Shown here: positions 8,305-18,275 of the stretch, piece by piece
How the letters are laid out: each line of letters begins with the position of its first letter
Position numbering within the stretch: the stretch's first letter is position 1
DNA from: an uncultured Eubacterium sp.
Lineage (GTDB): Bacteria; Bacillota; Clostridia; Oscillospirales; Acutalibacteraceae
Reading direction: 5' to 3'
DNA length: 64,000 nucleotides
Assembly (NCBI GenBank): GCA_905234495.1
Contig: CAJOHE010000002.1
Span: 62,001 to 126,000 of the forward strand
Program-made: the position numbers and the translations under genes
Notes under the pieces: model-generated
Seen by the model: only the letters and a program-made list of their open reading frames with translations
The model's database searches: none
What the model was told of the DNA's origin: nothing

Positions 8305-8847
8305 CTACCTCTCCTTTCGGTAAAGGCTGACGGTCGTCTTGCCGTATCTTCTCACCCTGTCGGCGCGCCAGCCGTCAATCTCTTCGGGCATAGCCTCTGA
8401 CGATGAATACTCGCAAACGATGATTCCGTCGTCGTTCATCTTCGGGATAAGAAGCGGAAGACTCTTTTCAATCAGACCTTTGTTGTAGGGCGGGTCAAGA
8501 AAAGCTATGTCAAAGCTCCCCTGCCTCATCAGGAAGGAAAGCGCGTCGGCGAAAACCGCACTCGACGCATTTTCAAATCCGCAGCGTTTTACGTTGCTTT
8601 CAACAATCTTCAGCGCGGCTCTGTTGTTTTCAACAAAGGTACAATGCCTTGCACCGCGTGAAAGCGCTTCAATACCGAGCTGACCGCTGCCTGCAAACAA
8701 ATCAAGAACGTCCCTGTCCTCGATTTCAAACTGAATCATTGAAAATATTGCTTCCTTTGTTGATTCGGTTGTCGGTCTCGTGACCTCCTCGCCGAAAAGG
8801 GTTTCAAGCTTTCGCCCTCTCGCCGAGCCAGTAATAACACGCATCAT
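8305..8847 (-). CDS. rsmD: 16S rRNA (guanine(966)-N(2))-methyltransferase
   Basis: S-adenosylmethionine-dependent N2-methylation of G966 in 16S rRNA. The 180-residue protein starts MMRVITGSARGR, the usual RsmD N-terminus. It has RPTTESTKEAIFSM, the SAM-binding DLFAGSGQLGIEAL and the catalytic LDPPYNKG motif. ATG 8847 is selected because AGGAAG lies 7 bases upstream; a longer in-frame start at 8895 adds an unconserved tail. It is the first gene of the rsmD-coaD operon, with a promoter at 8909-8937. Confidence 0.94.
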   Translation of the reverse strand: MMRVITGSARGRKLETLFGEEVTRPTTESTKEAIFSMIQFEIEDRDVLDLFAGSGQLGIEALSRGARHCTFVENNRAALKIVESNVKRCGFENASSAVFADALSFLMRQGSFDIAFLDPPYNKGLIEKSLPLLIPKMNDDGIIVCEYSSSEAMPEEIDGWRADRVRRYGKTTVSLYRKER

Positions 8848-8908
8848 CTTGTATCTTCCTAAACAGAATTCCCGGCAAGCATTGCCTGCCGTCAAACTCT
8901 TTCATTAT

Positions 8909-8937
8909 ATTATACAAACTCAGTTATTAATAGTCAA
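8909..8937 (-). promoter_or_regulatory. Sigma-A-like promoter of the rsmD-coaD operon
   Basis: On the minus strand TTGACT (8937-8932), 17-base spacer, TATAAT (8914-8909). It lies between the end of uvrC and rsmD. Confidence 0.7.
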
Positions 8938-8939
8938 GG

Positions 8940-10757
8940 CTATTTATTATAAAAATTATAAATATCCTCTGCATTTTTACGACTTATTCCCTTTACCGCG
9001 GCAAGTTCATCGACTTGTGCCGATTTTATCCTGCCGATTGTTTTGAATTCCTTTAAGAGAATTTTTGCCTTTGAGTCCCCTATTCCCTCGATTTTTGTCA
9101 GCGAGGTCTGAAGGGTGGTTTTCCTGTGCTTGTTGTGGTGGTAGGTTATCGCAAAGCGGTGAACCTCCTCCTGAATATTCGAGACGAGAGTGAACACCTG
9201 ACGGTGTGAATTAATCTCGATTTCGCCGCCGTTTAAGGCGATTGCGCGCGTTCTGTGCTTGCTGTCCTTAACCATACCGAAAACGGGCACGTCAAGCCCC
9301 ATAGAGCGTATTACGGGCAGCACGGCGTTGACCTGCGGCTCGCCGCCGTCAAGAAGAATCAGGTCGGGAAGGGTTTTGAACGTGCTTCCCTCTTCGTCAT
9401 CGTAATAATGGCTGAACCTTCTTGTGAGCACCTCCTGCATTGAGCCGACGTCGTTCTGACCGTCGAAGCCCTTGATTGAGAAGCGCTTATAGGCTTTTTT
9501 CATCGGTCTGCCGTTGTGGAACACGACCATTCCCGCAACGTTGTCGGAACCGAAGGTGTGGGATATATCGTAGGACTCAATATACTCGGGAACCTTTTCA
9601 AGCCCGAGAAGAAGCCTCAGCTCCTCAAGTGCCGCAAGCTCTCTGCCGAGCCTGTTCTGCTGCTGGGCAAGATGCTCGTTTGCGTTGCTTATACAGAGAT
9701 TGAGTATCGAGAGATGCTCGCCCTTTTTCGGGTGGATGAGCTCGACCTTCTTTCCCCTCTGATTCTCGAGGTACTGCACGATAAGCTCCTCGTCCTCAAC
9801 CTCGCCGTCAACGACGACTCTTGAGGGAACGCGGCTTCGCATTGAATAGTATCTCTCAATCAGCTCAAAGCGTGACTGCGCGGCGTTTTCAACCGCGTCA
9901 ATAAGCCAGTATTCCGAGTCGGTGAGCTTGCCGTGCTCAAAGCGGATAACCTCGAAGCAGGACTTTTTCACGCCGTTTACGAGGGCAAAAACGTCCTCCT
10001 CGTCAACGTTTATCGACACAACCTTCTGCTTTTCCTCAAGGTTTTTAATCGCCTTGATTCTGTCGCGAAGCTTTGACGCTTCCTCGAAACGAAGGTTTTC
10101 GGAAGCCTCGAGCATCTGAGCTTCCATATCCTTTACAGCCCTGACGCTTCCGCCCTTGAGAAACGCCACGGCAGAGTCGATGCTTTCCCGATAATCCGCA
10201 AGGGAAATCCTGCCCGCGCAGGGCGCAGAGCATATGCCCATAAAGCCGTTGAGGCAGGGGCGGCTCTTTTTGTAATCCCTCGGGAACTGCTTGTTGCAGC
10301 GGGGCAGCTTGAATATTCTGAGGGTTTCCTCAACCGCCTGCTTGACAGAGAAATTCGAGGTGTAGGGACCGAGATAGGTCGCACCGTCGTTTTCAGCCTT
10401 TTTGCACTCGCGGATTTTGGGATAATCCTCTTTAGTTATGCGGATATAGTGGTAGCCCTTGTCGTCCTTCAAAAGGATGTTGTACTTGGGCTGGTGCTGC
10501 TTGATAAGCGACGCCTCAAGAATCAGCGCTTCAAATTCGCTGTCGCAGAGGATATAGTCGAAATCGTCGACGTTCTGCGTCATACGGTAGACCTTGAGGC
10601 TGTGATTTGAGTGGGAACCGAAATACTGGGAAACCCTGTTTTTGAGCTTCTTTGCCTTGCCGATATATATTATCTTTTTGTCCTTGCTTTTCATTATATA
10701 GACGCCGGGCTGCTGCGGCAGCGCCATCGCCTTTTTGCGAAGCTCTTTTTCGTTCAT
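8940..10757 (-). CDS. uvrC: Excinuclease ABC subunit C
   Basis: Makes the two incisions in nucleotide excision repair together with UvrA and UvrB. The 605-residue protein contains a GIY-YIG nuclease domain (PGVYIMKSKDKK...IYIGKAK, residues ~16-40) and the CNKQFPRDYKKSRPCLNGFMG cysteine region, written here only to mark ~residues 160-185. A UVR motif binds UvrB (~205-240), followed by the RNase H-like C-terminal nuclease (SYDISHTFG...LILLDGG) and tandem helix-hairpin-helix motifs at the end. ATG 10757 has AAAGGAGGG 7 bases upstream and is preferred over a TTG at 10790. uvrA and uvrB are not in the window. Confidence 0.96.
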   Translation of the reverse strand: MNEKELRKKAMALPQQPGVYIMKSKDKKIIYIGKAKKLKNRVSQYFGSHSNHSLKVYRMTQNVDDFDYILCDSEFEALILEASLIKQHQPKYNILLKDDKGYHYIRITKEDYPKIRECKKAENDGATYLGPYTSNFSVKQAVEETLRIFKLPRCNKQFPRDYKKSRPCLNGFMGICSAPCAGRISLADYRESIDSAVAFLKGGSVRAVKDMEAQMLEASENLRFEEASKLRDRIKAIKNLEEKQKVVSINVDEEDVFALVNGVKKSCFEVIRFEHGKLTDSEYWLIDAVENAAQSRFELIERYYSMRSRVPSRVVVDGEVEDEELIVQYLENQRGKKVELIHPKKGEHLSILNLCISNANEHLAQQQNRLGRELAALEELRLLLGLEKVPEYIESYDISHTFGSDNVAGMVVFHNGRPMKKAYKRFSIKGFDGQNDVGSMQEVLTRRFSHYYDDEEGSTFKTLPDLILLDGGEPQVNAVLPVIRSMGLDVPVFGMVKDSKHRTRAIALNGGEIEINSHRQVFTLVSNIQEEVHRFAITYHHNKHRKTTLQTSLTKIEGIGDSKAKILLKEFKTIGRIKSAQVDELAAVKGISRKNAEDIYNFYNK

Positions 10758-10796
10758 TCGGTTTCCCTCCTTTCTCGGTAATCGGGACAAGAATCC

Positions 10797-10840
10797 CTCC
10801 GCCGCTTGCGCGGTTTCCCTCCCTTTAAGACAAAGGAGGC
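10797..10840. repeat. Compound inverted-repeat element upstream of uvrC
   Basis: CCTCCCTTT and AAAGGAGG form a bulged stem around AAGAC (10818-10839), and CCGC...GCGG forms a second small stem (10802-10813). The arrangement 'GCCTCCTTTG ... AAAGGGAGG ... CGGAGGGATT' read on the minus strand resembles a dispersed intergenic repeat that I recall from several Oscillospiraceae genomes. Only one copy is in this window, so repeat status rests on memory. It would be transcribed in the uvrC leader. Confidence 0.45.
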
Positions 10841-10868
10841 AAAAAATAAAGGACCGATAATCGGTCCT
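10841..10868 (-). terminator. Intrinsic terminator after the HPr gene
   Basis: On the minus strand GGACCGA, loop TTA, TCGGTCC followed by TTTATTTTTT. It lies about 40 bases downstream of the HPr stop and before uvrC. Confidence 0.8.
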
Positions 10869-10908
10869 GTGTGAAATCTAAATAAGTATTCACTTATGTA
10901 AGTGAATA

Positions 10909-11172
10909 TTACTCGGTAAAGCCTGATCTTACGAGAGAAACAAGACCCTGAACGGCTTCCTTTTCGTCCGTACCGTCAGCGATGATGCGGATATCGGTAC
11001 CGCCCATAATTCCGAGTGAGAGAACACCTAAGAGACTTTTCGCGTTAACTCTTCTCTCTTCCTTTTCAACCCAGATTGAAGACTTGAATTCGTTAGCTTT
11101 CTGGATAAAGAAGGTTGCAGGACGAGCATGAAGACCAACCTGATTTTCTACTCTTACATCTTTAACGAACAT
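10909..11172 (-). CDS. ptsH: Phosphocarrier protein HPr
   Basis: Small phosphocarrier of the sugar phosphotransferase system. It receives phosphate from enzyme I on His15 and in Firmicutes is regulated by HPr kinase on Ser46. Starting at ATG 11172, GLHARPA places the active histidine exactly at residue 15, and NAKSLLG places serine exactly at 46. Together with a GAGAGG ribosome site 8 bases upstream, this decides the start over ATG 11178. The 87-residue length is normal. No enzyme I, hprK or PTS permease is nearby; the gene is monocistronic with its own promoter and terminator. A Crh-like paralogue is unlikely because His15 is present. Confidence 0.92.
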   Translation of the reverse strand: MFVKDVRVENQVGLHARPATFFIQKANEFKSSIWVEKEERRVNAKSLLGVLSLGIMGGTDIRIIADGTDEKEAVQGLVSLVRSGFTE

Positions 11173-11238
11173 AACCATAACCTCTCATTCATTAATTGAC
11201 ATACTTACACTCAATAAACTTTTATTAAGTTCGGTACT

Positions 11239-11266
11239 ATTATAACACTAAAATCCCGTCGGTCAA
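11239..11266 (-). promoter_or_regulatory. Sigma-A-like promoter of the HPr gene
   Basis: On the minus strand TTGACC (11266-11261), 16-base spacer, TATAAT (11244-11239). The transcript would have a leader of about 60 bases. Confidence 0.72.
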
Positions 11267-11350
11267 CCACTATATATAAAGTTCGTTTGACTTGGCAATT
11301 TCATATATAGTATTTTGCTCGTATTTGTGCAATTTTCACATATTTTTTGA

Positions 11351-12079
11351 TTATGTTTTTTTCTTCGACAAATACTGCCTGTCGCTGTCCGACAATTCCG
11401 CTTTTTCAAGCAAATCCGGGCGGCGTTCAAGCGTTCTGTCAAGCGACCTCTGCCGCCGCCATTCGCTTATATTTGCATGGTGTCCCGAAAGAAGAATTTC
11501 GGGCACCTCGCGCCCCTTCCACTCGCTTGGATGGGTGTACTGCGGATACTCCAAAAGTGAGCTGAAATGACTCTCCTCCTCAAAGCATTCGTCGTCGCTG
11601 AGAACGCCCGGAAGCATTCTTGAAACAGCGTCGGCAACGATGAGAGCGGGAAGCTCGCCCCCCGTGAGAACATAGTCGCCCACGGAAATTTCCTCGGGCT
11701 CAAGCTCTTCGATTACGCGCTCGTCTATTCCCTCGTAATGGCCGCAGAGAATCGCAATACTTTCAAGCTTTGAAAGCTCTTTCACGCGTTCCTGAGTCAG
11801 GGTTTTGCCCTGCGGCGTCATATAGATGAGATGGGGCTTTTTGCCTAAGGCTTCGCAGAGCGCGAGGTAGCAGTCGTAAATGGGCTGCGGCGCCATAACC
11901 ATACCCATTCCGCCGCCGTAGGGTTTATCGTCAACCCTTCTGTGCTTATCCTCGGTATAGTCGCGAATATCTATACAGTTTATCTCGACCTTGCCCGACT
12001 GCCTCGCCCTGCCGATTATCGACTCGGACAAAACGGTATTGCACATATCGGGAAAGAGCGTAAGTATATCAATCCTCAT
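11351..12079 (-). CDS. trmD: tRNA (guanine(37)-N(1))-methyltransferase
   Basis: Methylates N1 of G37 next to the anticodon, preventing +1 frameshifts; usually essential. The 242-residue protein has the SPOUT trefoil-knot signature. MRIDILTLFPDMC is at the start, KPYGGGMGMVMAP and the knot region GHYEGIDERVIE lie in the middle, ISVGDYVLTGGELPA follows, and a C-terminal helical domain carries SGHHANI...RRQRSLDRTL. It overlaps the end of rimM by 11 bases, so it is translationally coupled. The usual flanking ribosomal protein genes rpsP and rplS are absent here. Confidence 0.96.
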   Translation of the reverse strand: MRIDILTLFPDMCNTVLSESIIGRARQSGKVEINCIDIRDYTEDKHRRVDDKPYGGGMGMVMAPQPIYDCYLALCEALGKKPHLIYMTPQGKTLTQERVKELSKLESIAILCGHYEGIDERVIEELEPEEISVGDYVLTGGELPALIVADAVSRMLPGVLSDDECFEEESHFSSLLEYPQYTHPSEWKGREVPEILLSGHHANISEWRRQRSLDRTLERRPDLLEKAELSDSDRQYLSKKKT

Positions 12080-12578
12080 TAAAAAGTCCCTTCATTTTCT
12101 TAATCTTGATGACCTGATATTCGGTGTTTATCTCTTTGACAACGTCCTCTATTGCGGGGATGAGAAAATGCTTTCCGCCGCATTCAACGTCGTAGATATC
12201 GCACGAGCCGTAGTTGACAACGTCGGTCACTCTGCCGTACTCCTCCTCAGTGTCGATATCGACCACGTAGCAGCCGATGAGGTCGGCAATATAGTTTGCG
12301 CCGTCCTCGAGCTTTGCATCGTCACGGTTGCCGTAGAGAAGGCATCCCTTGAGCTTTTCGGCGTCGTCAATACTGTTCACGCCCTCAAGCTTAATTATCG
12401 CGATATCCTTCTGCGGTCTTACGGACAGAAGTTTTACGGGCTTTTTGCCCTCGGCGTCATAGTACAGAACATTAAACTGTCTTAAATATTCTATGCCGTC
12501 GCACCATAATTGCAACTTCATTTCGCCCTTAATTCCGTGCGTATTATTTATTTTTCCAACCTCGAGATACTGTTTCAT
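12069..12578 (-). CDS. rimM: Ribosome maturation factor RimM
   Basis: Assists late assembly of the 30S subunit head by binding ribosomal protein S19. The 169-residue protein has the N-terminal barrel (YLEVGKINNTHGIKGEMKL) and a C-terminal PRC-barrel (LIGCYVVDIDTEEEYGRVTDVVN...FLIPAIEDVVKEIN). It overlaps trmD. A GGTGATAA site precedes ATG 12578. Transcription probably reads in from putP, since only a hairpin with a weak U-tract separates them. Confidence 0.94.
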   Translation of the reverse strand: MKQYLEVGKINNTHGIKGEMKLQLWCDGIEYLRQFNVLYYDAEGKKPVKLLSVRPQKDIAIIKLEGVNSIDDAEKLKGCLLYGNRDDAKLEDGANYIADLIGCYVVDIDTEEEYGRVTDVVNYGSCDIYDVECGGKHFLIPAIEDVVKEINTEYQVIKIKKMKGLFNED

Positions 12579-12597
12579 TTTATCACCGATATAATCT

Positions 12598-12618
12598 ACG
12601 GGCGGATAAACCGCCCGT
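12598..12618. terminator. Hairpin between putP and rimM, weak terminator or attenuator
   Basis: ACGGGCGG, loop ATAAA, CCGCCCGT is a strong stem. On the minus strand it is followed by AGATTATAT rather than a U-run, so termination is probably partial or absent. Confidence 0.45.
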
Positions 12619-12626
12619 AATCTGAT

Positions 12627-14234
12627 TTATTTTGCTTCGATTTTTGATGTTGAATACTTGTCGAATTCGTCCGTGATTTCCTGCTCGGGTGCGGGTGTTA
12701 CGAGCGAAACGATAACGTTTACAACGATTGCGATGATGAACGCCGGAAGAAGCTCATAGATGGCAAACGCGCCGCCGAGCTTTGCGATTGCAAACTTCCA
12801 TACGAAAATCATAACGCCGCCTGCAACCATACCTGCGATTGCGCCGTACTTGTTTGAGCGCTTCCAGAACAGAGCCAGAAGCATTACGGGGCCGAAGGTT
12901 GCGCCGAAGCCCGCCCATGCGAAGGATACGATTTTGAATACGGATGAATTTGAATCCCATGCAAGAACTACGCCGATAACCGCGATAACGATGAGCGTTA
13001 CTCTTGCAACTATCATCTGTGCGGTTTCGCTGAGCTTGAGCTTGAAGAGCCCGCCGAGAATGTTTTCACTTGCGGATGACGAAGCTGCGAGAAGCTGGCT
13101 GTCAGCCGTTGACATTGTGGACGCGAGAATACCTGCAAGGATTACGCCTGCGATAAGCGCGAACACAAGACCGTGCTCTGAAAGAAGCTTTGAAATCTGA
13201 ACGATGATTGTTTCGGAATTATTTTCAAGGAAGTATTCGCCCTTGTCGTCAACCGCAGAGTTGAAGAGCATCGGGATACCGCCCGCCTTTGAAACGGCTC
13301 TGCCCATAACGCCGATGAATACTGCGATTGCCATTGAGATAACAACCCATAAGCTTGCAACTCTTCTTGAAAGCTTGATTTTGTTCGGGTCCTCGATTGC
13401 CATAAATCTAAGAAGAATGTGGGGCATACCGAAGTAGCCGAGTCCCCATGCGAGAGTTGAAACGATTGTGAGGAAGCCGTAGGGCGTTGTGCCGTCGTCG
13501 ATGAGGATGCCCGTGTCCTTTGCAACCTCAACAAGGTGTGTGCTTGTGAGCGAGAGATATGAGCTGAGCTGATGAGCGTTGTCCATAACCGCGCCTACGC
13601 CGCCTGCCTTGTGAACGCCGAAAACAAGAACGATTACAAGAGCGACTGTCATAATGATTGACTGGATAAAGTCGGTCGTTGAAGCCGCGTTGAAGCCGCC
13701 GAGCGAGGTGTAGCCCACGATGATGATTGCGGATACAACCATTGCGATGTGGTAGTCAACGCCGAACAGAGTACCGAAAAGCTTGCCGCACGCAACAAAC
13801 CCCGAAGCGGTATAGGGTACGAAGAAGATGATGATTACAAGCGCCGCAACGCCCATAAGCACTTTCTTTGTGTCCCTGTATCTTACCGAGAAGAAATCGG
13901 GGATTGTGATAGCGTCGATACCCGCAGAGTAGTTACGAAGTCTCTTGGCAACGATGAGCCAGTTGAGATATGTACCTACTGCAAGACCGATAGCCGTCCA
14001 GCTTGCCTCTGCAAGACCTGCGAGGTAAGCAACGCCCGGAAGTCCCATAAGAAGCCAGCTTGACATATCCGAAGCCTCTGCGCTCATCGCCGTAACAAGC
14101 GGTCCGAGCTTTCTGCCGCCGAGGTAGAAATCGCCGACATTCTTTGTCCTCTTGGAGTAGATTACTCCTATGATTACAACAACTGCAAGATATACAACTA
14201 TTGAAATCATAATGCCGATTTGTGATGTTGTCAT
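12627..14234 (-). CDS. putP: Sodium:solute symporter, PutP-like (sodium/proline)
   Basis: An inner-membrane sodium symporter of the SSS family, about 535 residues and 13 predicted membrane helices. The N-terminal DFYLGGRKLGPLVTAMSAEASDMSSWL block is the PutP signature, and ALIAGVILAGILASTMSTADSQLLAASSSASEN carries the sodium-site serines/threonines of helix 8 (both blocks quoted only to locate residues ~35-60 and ~370-400). ATG 14234 has GGAGG 7 bases upstream and is preferred over a start at 14252. It follows the GH51 gene by about 18 bases. Proline is the likely substrate by family resemblance, but that position could also suggest an organic anion or sugar substrate. Confidence 0.85.
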   Translation of the reverse strand: MTTSQIGIMISIVVYLAVVVIIGVIYSKRTKNVGDFYLGGRKLGPLVTAMSAEASDMSSWLLMGLPGVAYLAGLAEASWTAIGLAVGTYLNWLIVAKRLRNYSAGIDAITIPDFFSVRYRDTKKVLMGVAALVIIIFFVPYTASGFVACGKLFGTLFGVDYHIAMVVSAIIIVGYTSLGGFNAASTTDFIQSIIMTVALVIVLVFGVHKAGGVGAVMDNAHQLSSYLSLTSTHLVEVAKDTGILIDDGTTPYGFLTIVSTLAWGLGYFGMPHILLRFMAIEDPNKIKLSRRVASLWVVISMAIAVFIGVMGRAVSKAGGIPMLFNSAVDDKGEYFLENNSETIIVQISKLLSEHGLVFALIAGVILAGILASTMSTADSQLLAASSSASENILGGLFKLKLSETAQMIVARVTLIVIAVIGVVLAWDSNSSVFKIVSFAWAGFGATFGPVMLLALFWKRSNKYGAIAGMVAGGVMIFVWKFAIAKLGGAFAIYELLPAFIIAIVVNVIVSLVTPAPEQEITDEFDKYSTSKIEAK

Positions 14235-14252
14235 AATATATCCTCCATACAA

Positions 14253-16698
<2,446 letters not shown>

Positions 16699-17212
16699 CC
16701 CTTACACCGTCTGCGTCGTCGTCGTATGTGATACCGAACTGAGTGAATATGCCCTGAGCAAAGCCGTCGCCCGCCTCAACCTCTGCGGTGTGGCCTTCGT
16801 CGTGGGCGTCGCAGCTGATTTTAATCATAATGTGTCCCTCGTTTGAGGAATTGTAGTAGTCCGAGTCGATGATGCCGACCGTGTTGTCAAGCTGGCATCT
16901 GTGCTTGAAGCCAAGCCCCGAGCGCGGGTAAATCGAAAGCACCCAGCCCTCTTCGATATACGAGCGGATGCCCGATGGAACGAGGGTTGACTTGCCCTTT
17001 TCAAAGCAGACCTTTGCGGGGGCGTAAAAGTCGTAGCCCGCAGAGCCCGTCGTCGCTCTTTTGGGAAGCTTTATCGAGTCGTAAATCTGCTTTACGTCTT
17101 CGGTTTCGGGAAAGTTTTTGAGCCAGTCCTTTTCAAACTGCTCGTATGAAACCTTTTCAAATCTTGCAATTTTATACATAATATTCACCCATACACCATT
17201 TTTATTCATTTT

Positions 17213-17241
17213 ATAATAACATAGATATTAAAATAAAGCAA
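17213..17241 (-). promoter_or_regulatory. Promoter of the dut operon
   Basis: On the minus strand TTGCTT (17241-17236), 17-base spacer, TATTAT (17218-17213). It overlaps the distal arm of the cotJ terminator. Confidence 0.5.
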
Positions 17242-17269
17242 TTCTAAAATTAATATTTTTAGAATTGCT
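17238..17269. terminator. Terminator of the cotJ operon
   Basis: AGCAATTCTAAAA and TTTTAGAATTGCT form a long AT-rich stem. T-rich DNA lies on both sides (TTTATTTT on the minus strand), so it can end the cotJA-cotJB transcript. Confidence 0.65.
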
Positions 17270-17295
17270 TTTTATCAAGGGCTCAGCCCTGCCGC

Positions 17296-17541
17296 CTATC
17301 CGTCATCTTCCGTATCCCACGGCCATGGATTCTTCAGCCATTCGTCGGAGTTTTTGCCGTTTAAGGTCAGCGCGCCGTATTCCTTTTCGTACTCTTCAAG
17401 AACCGCGTCATACTTTTCCTTCGTGGCGTTGTAAAGCTCAAGCGCCTCTGCGTTTTCGGGGTGAGTGTCAAGAAAGAGGCGGTACTCGTGAAGCGAGAAG
17501 CCGAGGGATGAAAGCCTTCTCAGAAGCTTTGTTTTATTCAT
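17296..17541 (-). CDS. cotJB: Spore coat protein CotJB
   Basis: An 81-residue protein matching CotJB: an N-terminal helix LLRRLSSLGFSLHEYRLFLDTHP, the block ENAEALELYNATKEKYDAVLEEYEKEYG (positions ~6-58), and the conserved C-terminal NPWPWD. In Bacillus, CotJA, CotJB and the manganese-catalase-like CotJC form part of the inner spore coat, made in the mother cell under sigma-E. The start overlaps the cotJA stop by 4 bases. No cotJC follows; the dut operon comes next after a terminator. Confidence 0.88.
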   Translation of the reverse strand: MNKTKLLRRLSSLGFSLHEYRLFLDTHPENAEALELYNATKEKYDAVLEEYEKEYGALTLNGKNSDEWLKNPWPWDTEDDG

Positions 17542-17744
17542 TTTTCCTCTACCATCCTTCCTCTGAAGGGCTTGTTGAGCGCGGGAAAGACCGTGCCGCA
17601 GTCGAAGCCCTTTTCGCCCTCATATGTTATAAGCTCGAGCTGCAGCGGAACGTACGCCATAGTCAGCGCCGCGTCCTCGGGAAGCGCGGGGCGCTCATCC
17701 TTTTTCAGGAAGCTCGGCTTAAATAAATCCGTATAGGTTTCCAT
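17538..17744 (-). CDS. cotJA: Spore coat-associated protein CotJA
   Basis: A 68-residue protein with the CotJA core LTMAYVPLQLELITYEGEKG, written to locate residues ~27-46, and the terminal GTVFPALNKPFRGR motif. It is part of the spore coat with CotJB and supports the view that the organism sporulates. An AAAGGAG site lies at 17751-17757. Upstream there is a CATAGAAT element that resembles a mother-cell sigma -10 box. Co-translated with cotJB. Confidence 0.85.
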   Translation of the reverse strand: METYTDLFKPSFLKKDERPALPEDAALTMAYVPLQLELITYEGEKGFDCGTVFPALNKPFRGRMVEEK

Positions 17745-17785
17745 AGTATTCTCCTTTACTGTTTTTGCAAATACTTTGCTGATTC

Positions 17786-17793
17786 ATTCTATG
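17786..17793 (-). promoter_or_regulatory. Possible mother-cell sigma (E/K) -10 element upstream of cotJA
   Basis: CATAGAAT on the minus strand matches the sigma-E -10 consensus (CATACAAT/CATACACT) at seven of eight positions. It lies about 42 bases upstream of the cotJA start codon. I see no convincing -35 partner at the normal spacing, so this is weak. Confidence 0.33.
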
Positions 17794-17902
17794 CCACGTT
17801 TCCGCTTTTGATAAAGCCGAAAAAATTTGTTGACATATAATGGAATAGAAAACCTGTTTTCAGGCAAACATAAAAGTGAAAAAACAGTTAAAGGTGATTA
17901 AA

Positions 17903-18244
17903 TTGTCTGTTAAACGAGGCGAAATCTACTATGCGGATTTAAGTCCCGTCGTGGGCTCGGAACAGGGCGGGATAAGACCCGTGCTCATCGTTCAGAACGA
18001 CGTGGGCAACAAGTTTTCACCGACGGTCATCGCCGCCGCAATCACATCGCAGAGGGACAAAAACAACCTGCCCACCCACATTGAGGTAAACGCAGGCGCG
18101 TGCGGACTTGCAAAGGACAGCGTTGTGCTTCTCGAGCAGGTGAGAACCATTGACAAAAGAAGGCTGAAGGAACGGATGGGCAGCCTTGACAATGCCGATA
18201 TGGGCAAGGTGAATCAGGCTCTGTCCGTAAGCTTCGGGCTGTAA
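17903..18244 (+). CDS. MazF/PemK-family endoribonuclease toxin (EndoA/NdoA-like)
   Basis: A 113-residue protein starting SVKRGEIYYADLSPVVGSEQ, the signature N-terminus of the Firmicute MazF/EndoA group, with RPVLIVQND and VVLLEQVRTIDKRRL. EndoA cleaves mRNA at UACAU-type sites and is held by the antitoxin EndoAI. TTG 17903 is chosen because AAGGTGA lies 5 bases upstream and the family start aligns there; GTG 17876 would add an unconserved tail. No antitoxin reading frame is visible upstream or downstream and alr is not adjacent, so the antitoxin must be elsewhere or lost. Confidence 0.85.
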   Translation: MSVKRGEIYYADLSPVVGSEQGGIRPVLIVQNDVGNKFSPTVIAAAITSQRDKNNLPTHIEVNAGACGLAKDSVVLLEQVRTIDKRRLKERMGSLDNADMGKVNQALSVSFGL

Positions 18245-18274
18245 AAAAAGAAGTTCTCCCGAACTTCTTTTTCT
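18244..18274. terminator. Bidirectional terminator between the MazF-like gene and dacA
   Basis: AAAAAGAAGTTC, loop TCCC, GAACTTCTTTTTC with A- and T-runs on both sides. It serves the two convergent genes. Confidence 0.88.
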
Positions 18275-18275
18275 T

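Noticed and set aside
12598..12618. Full terminator of putP
   Set aside because: The stem is strong but no U-run follows on the minus strand and rimM has no promoter of its own in the gap.
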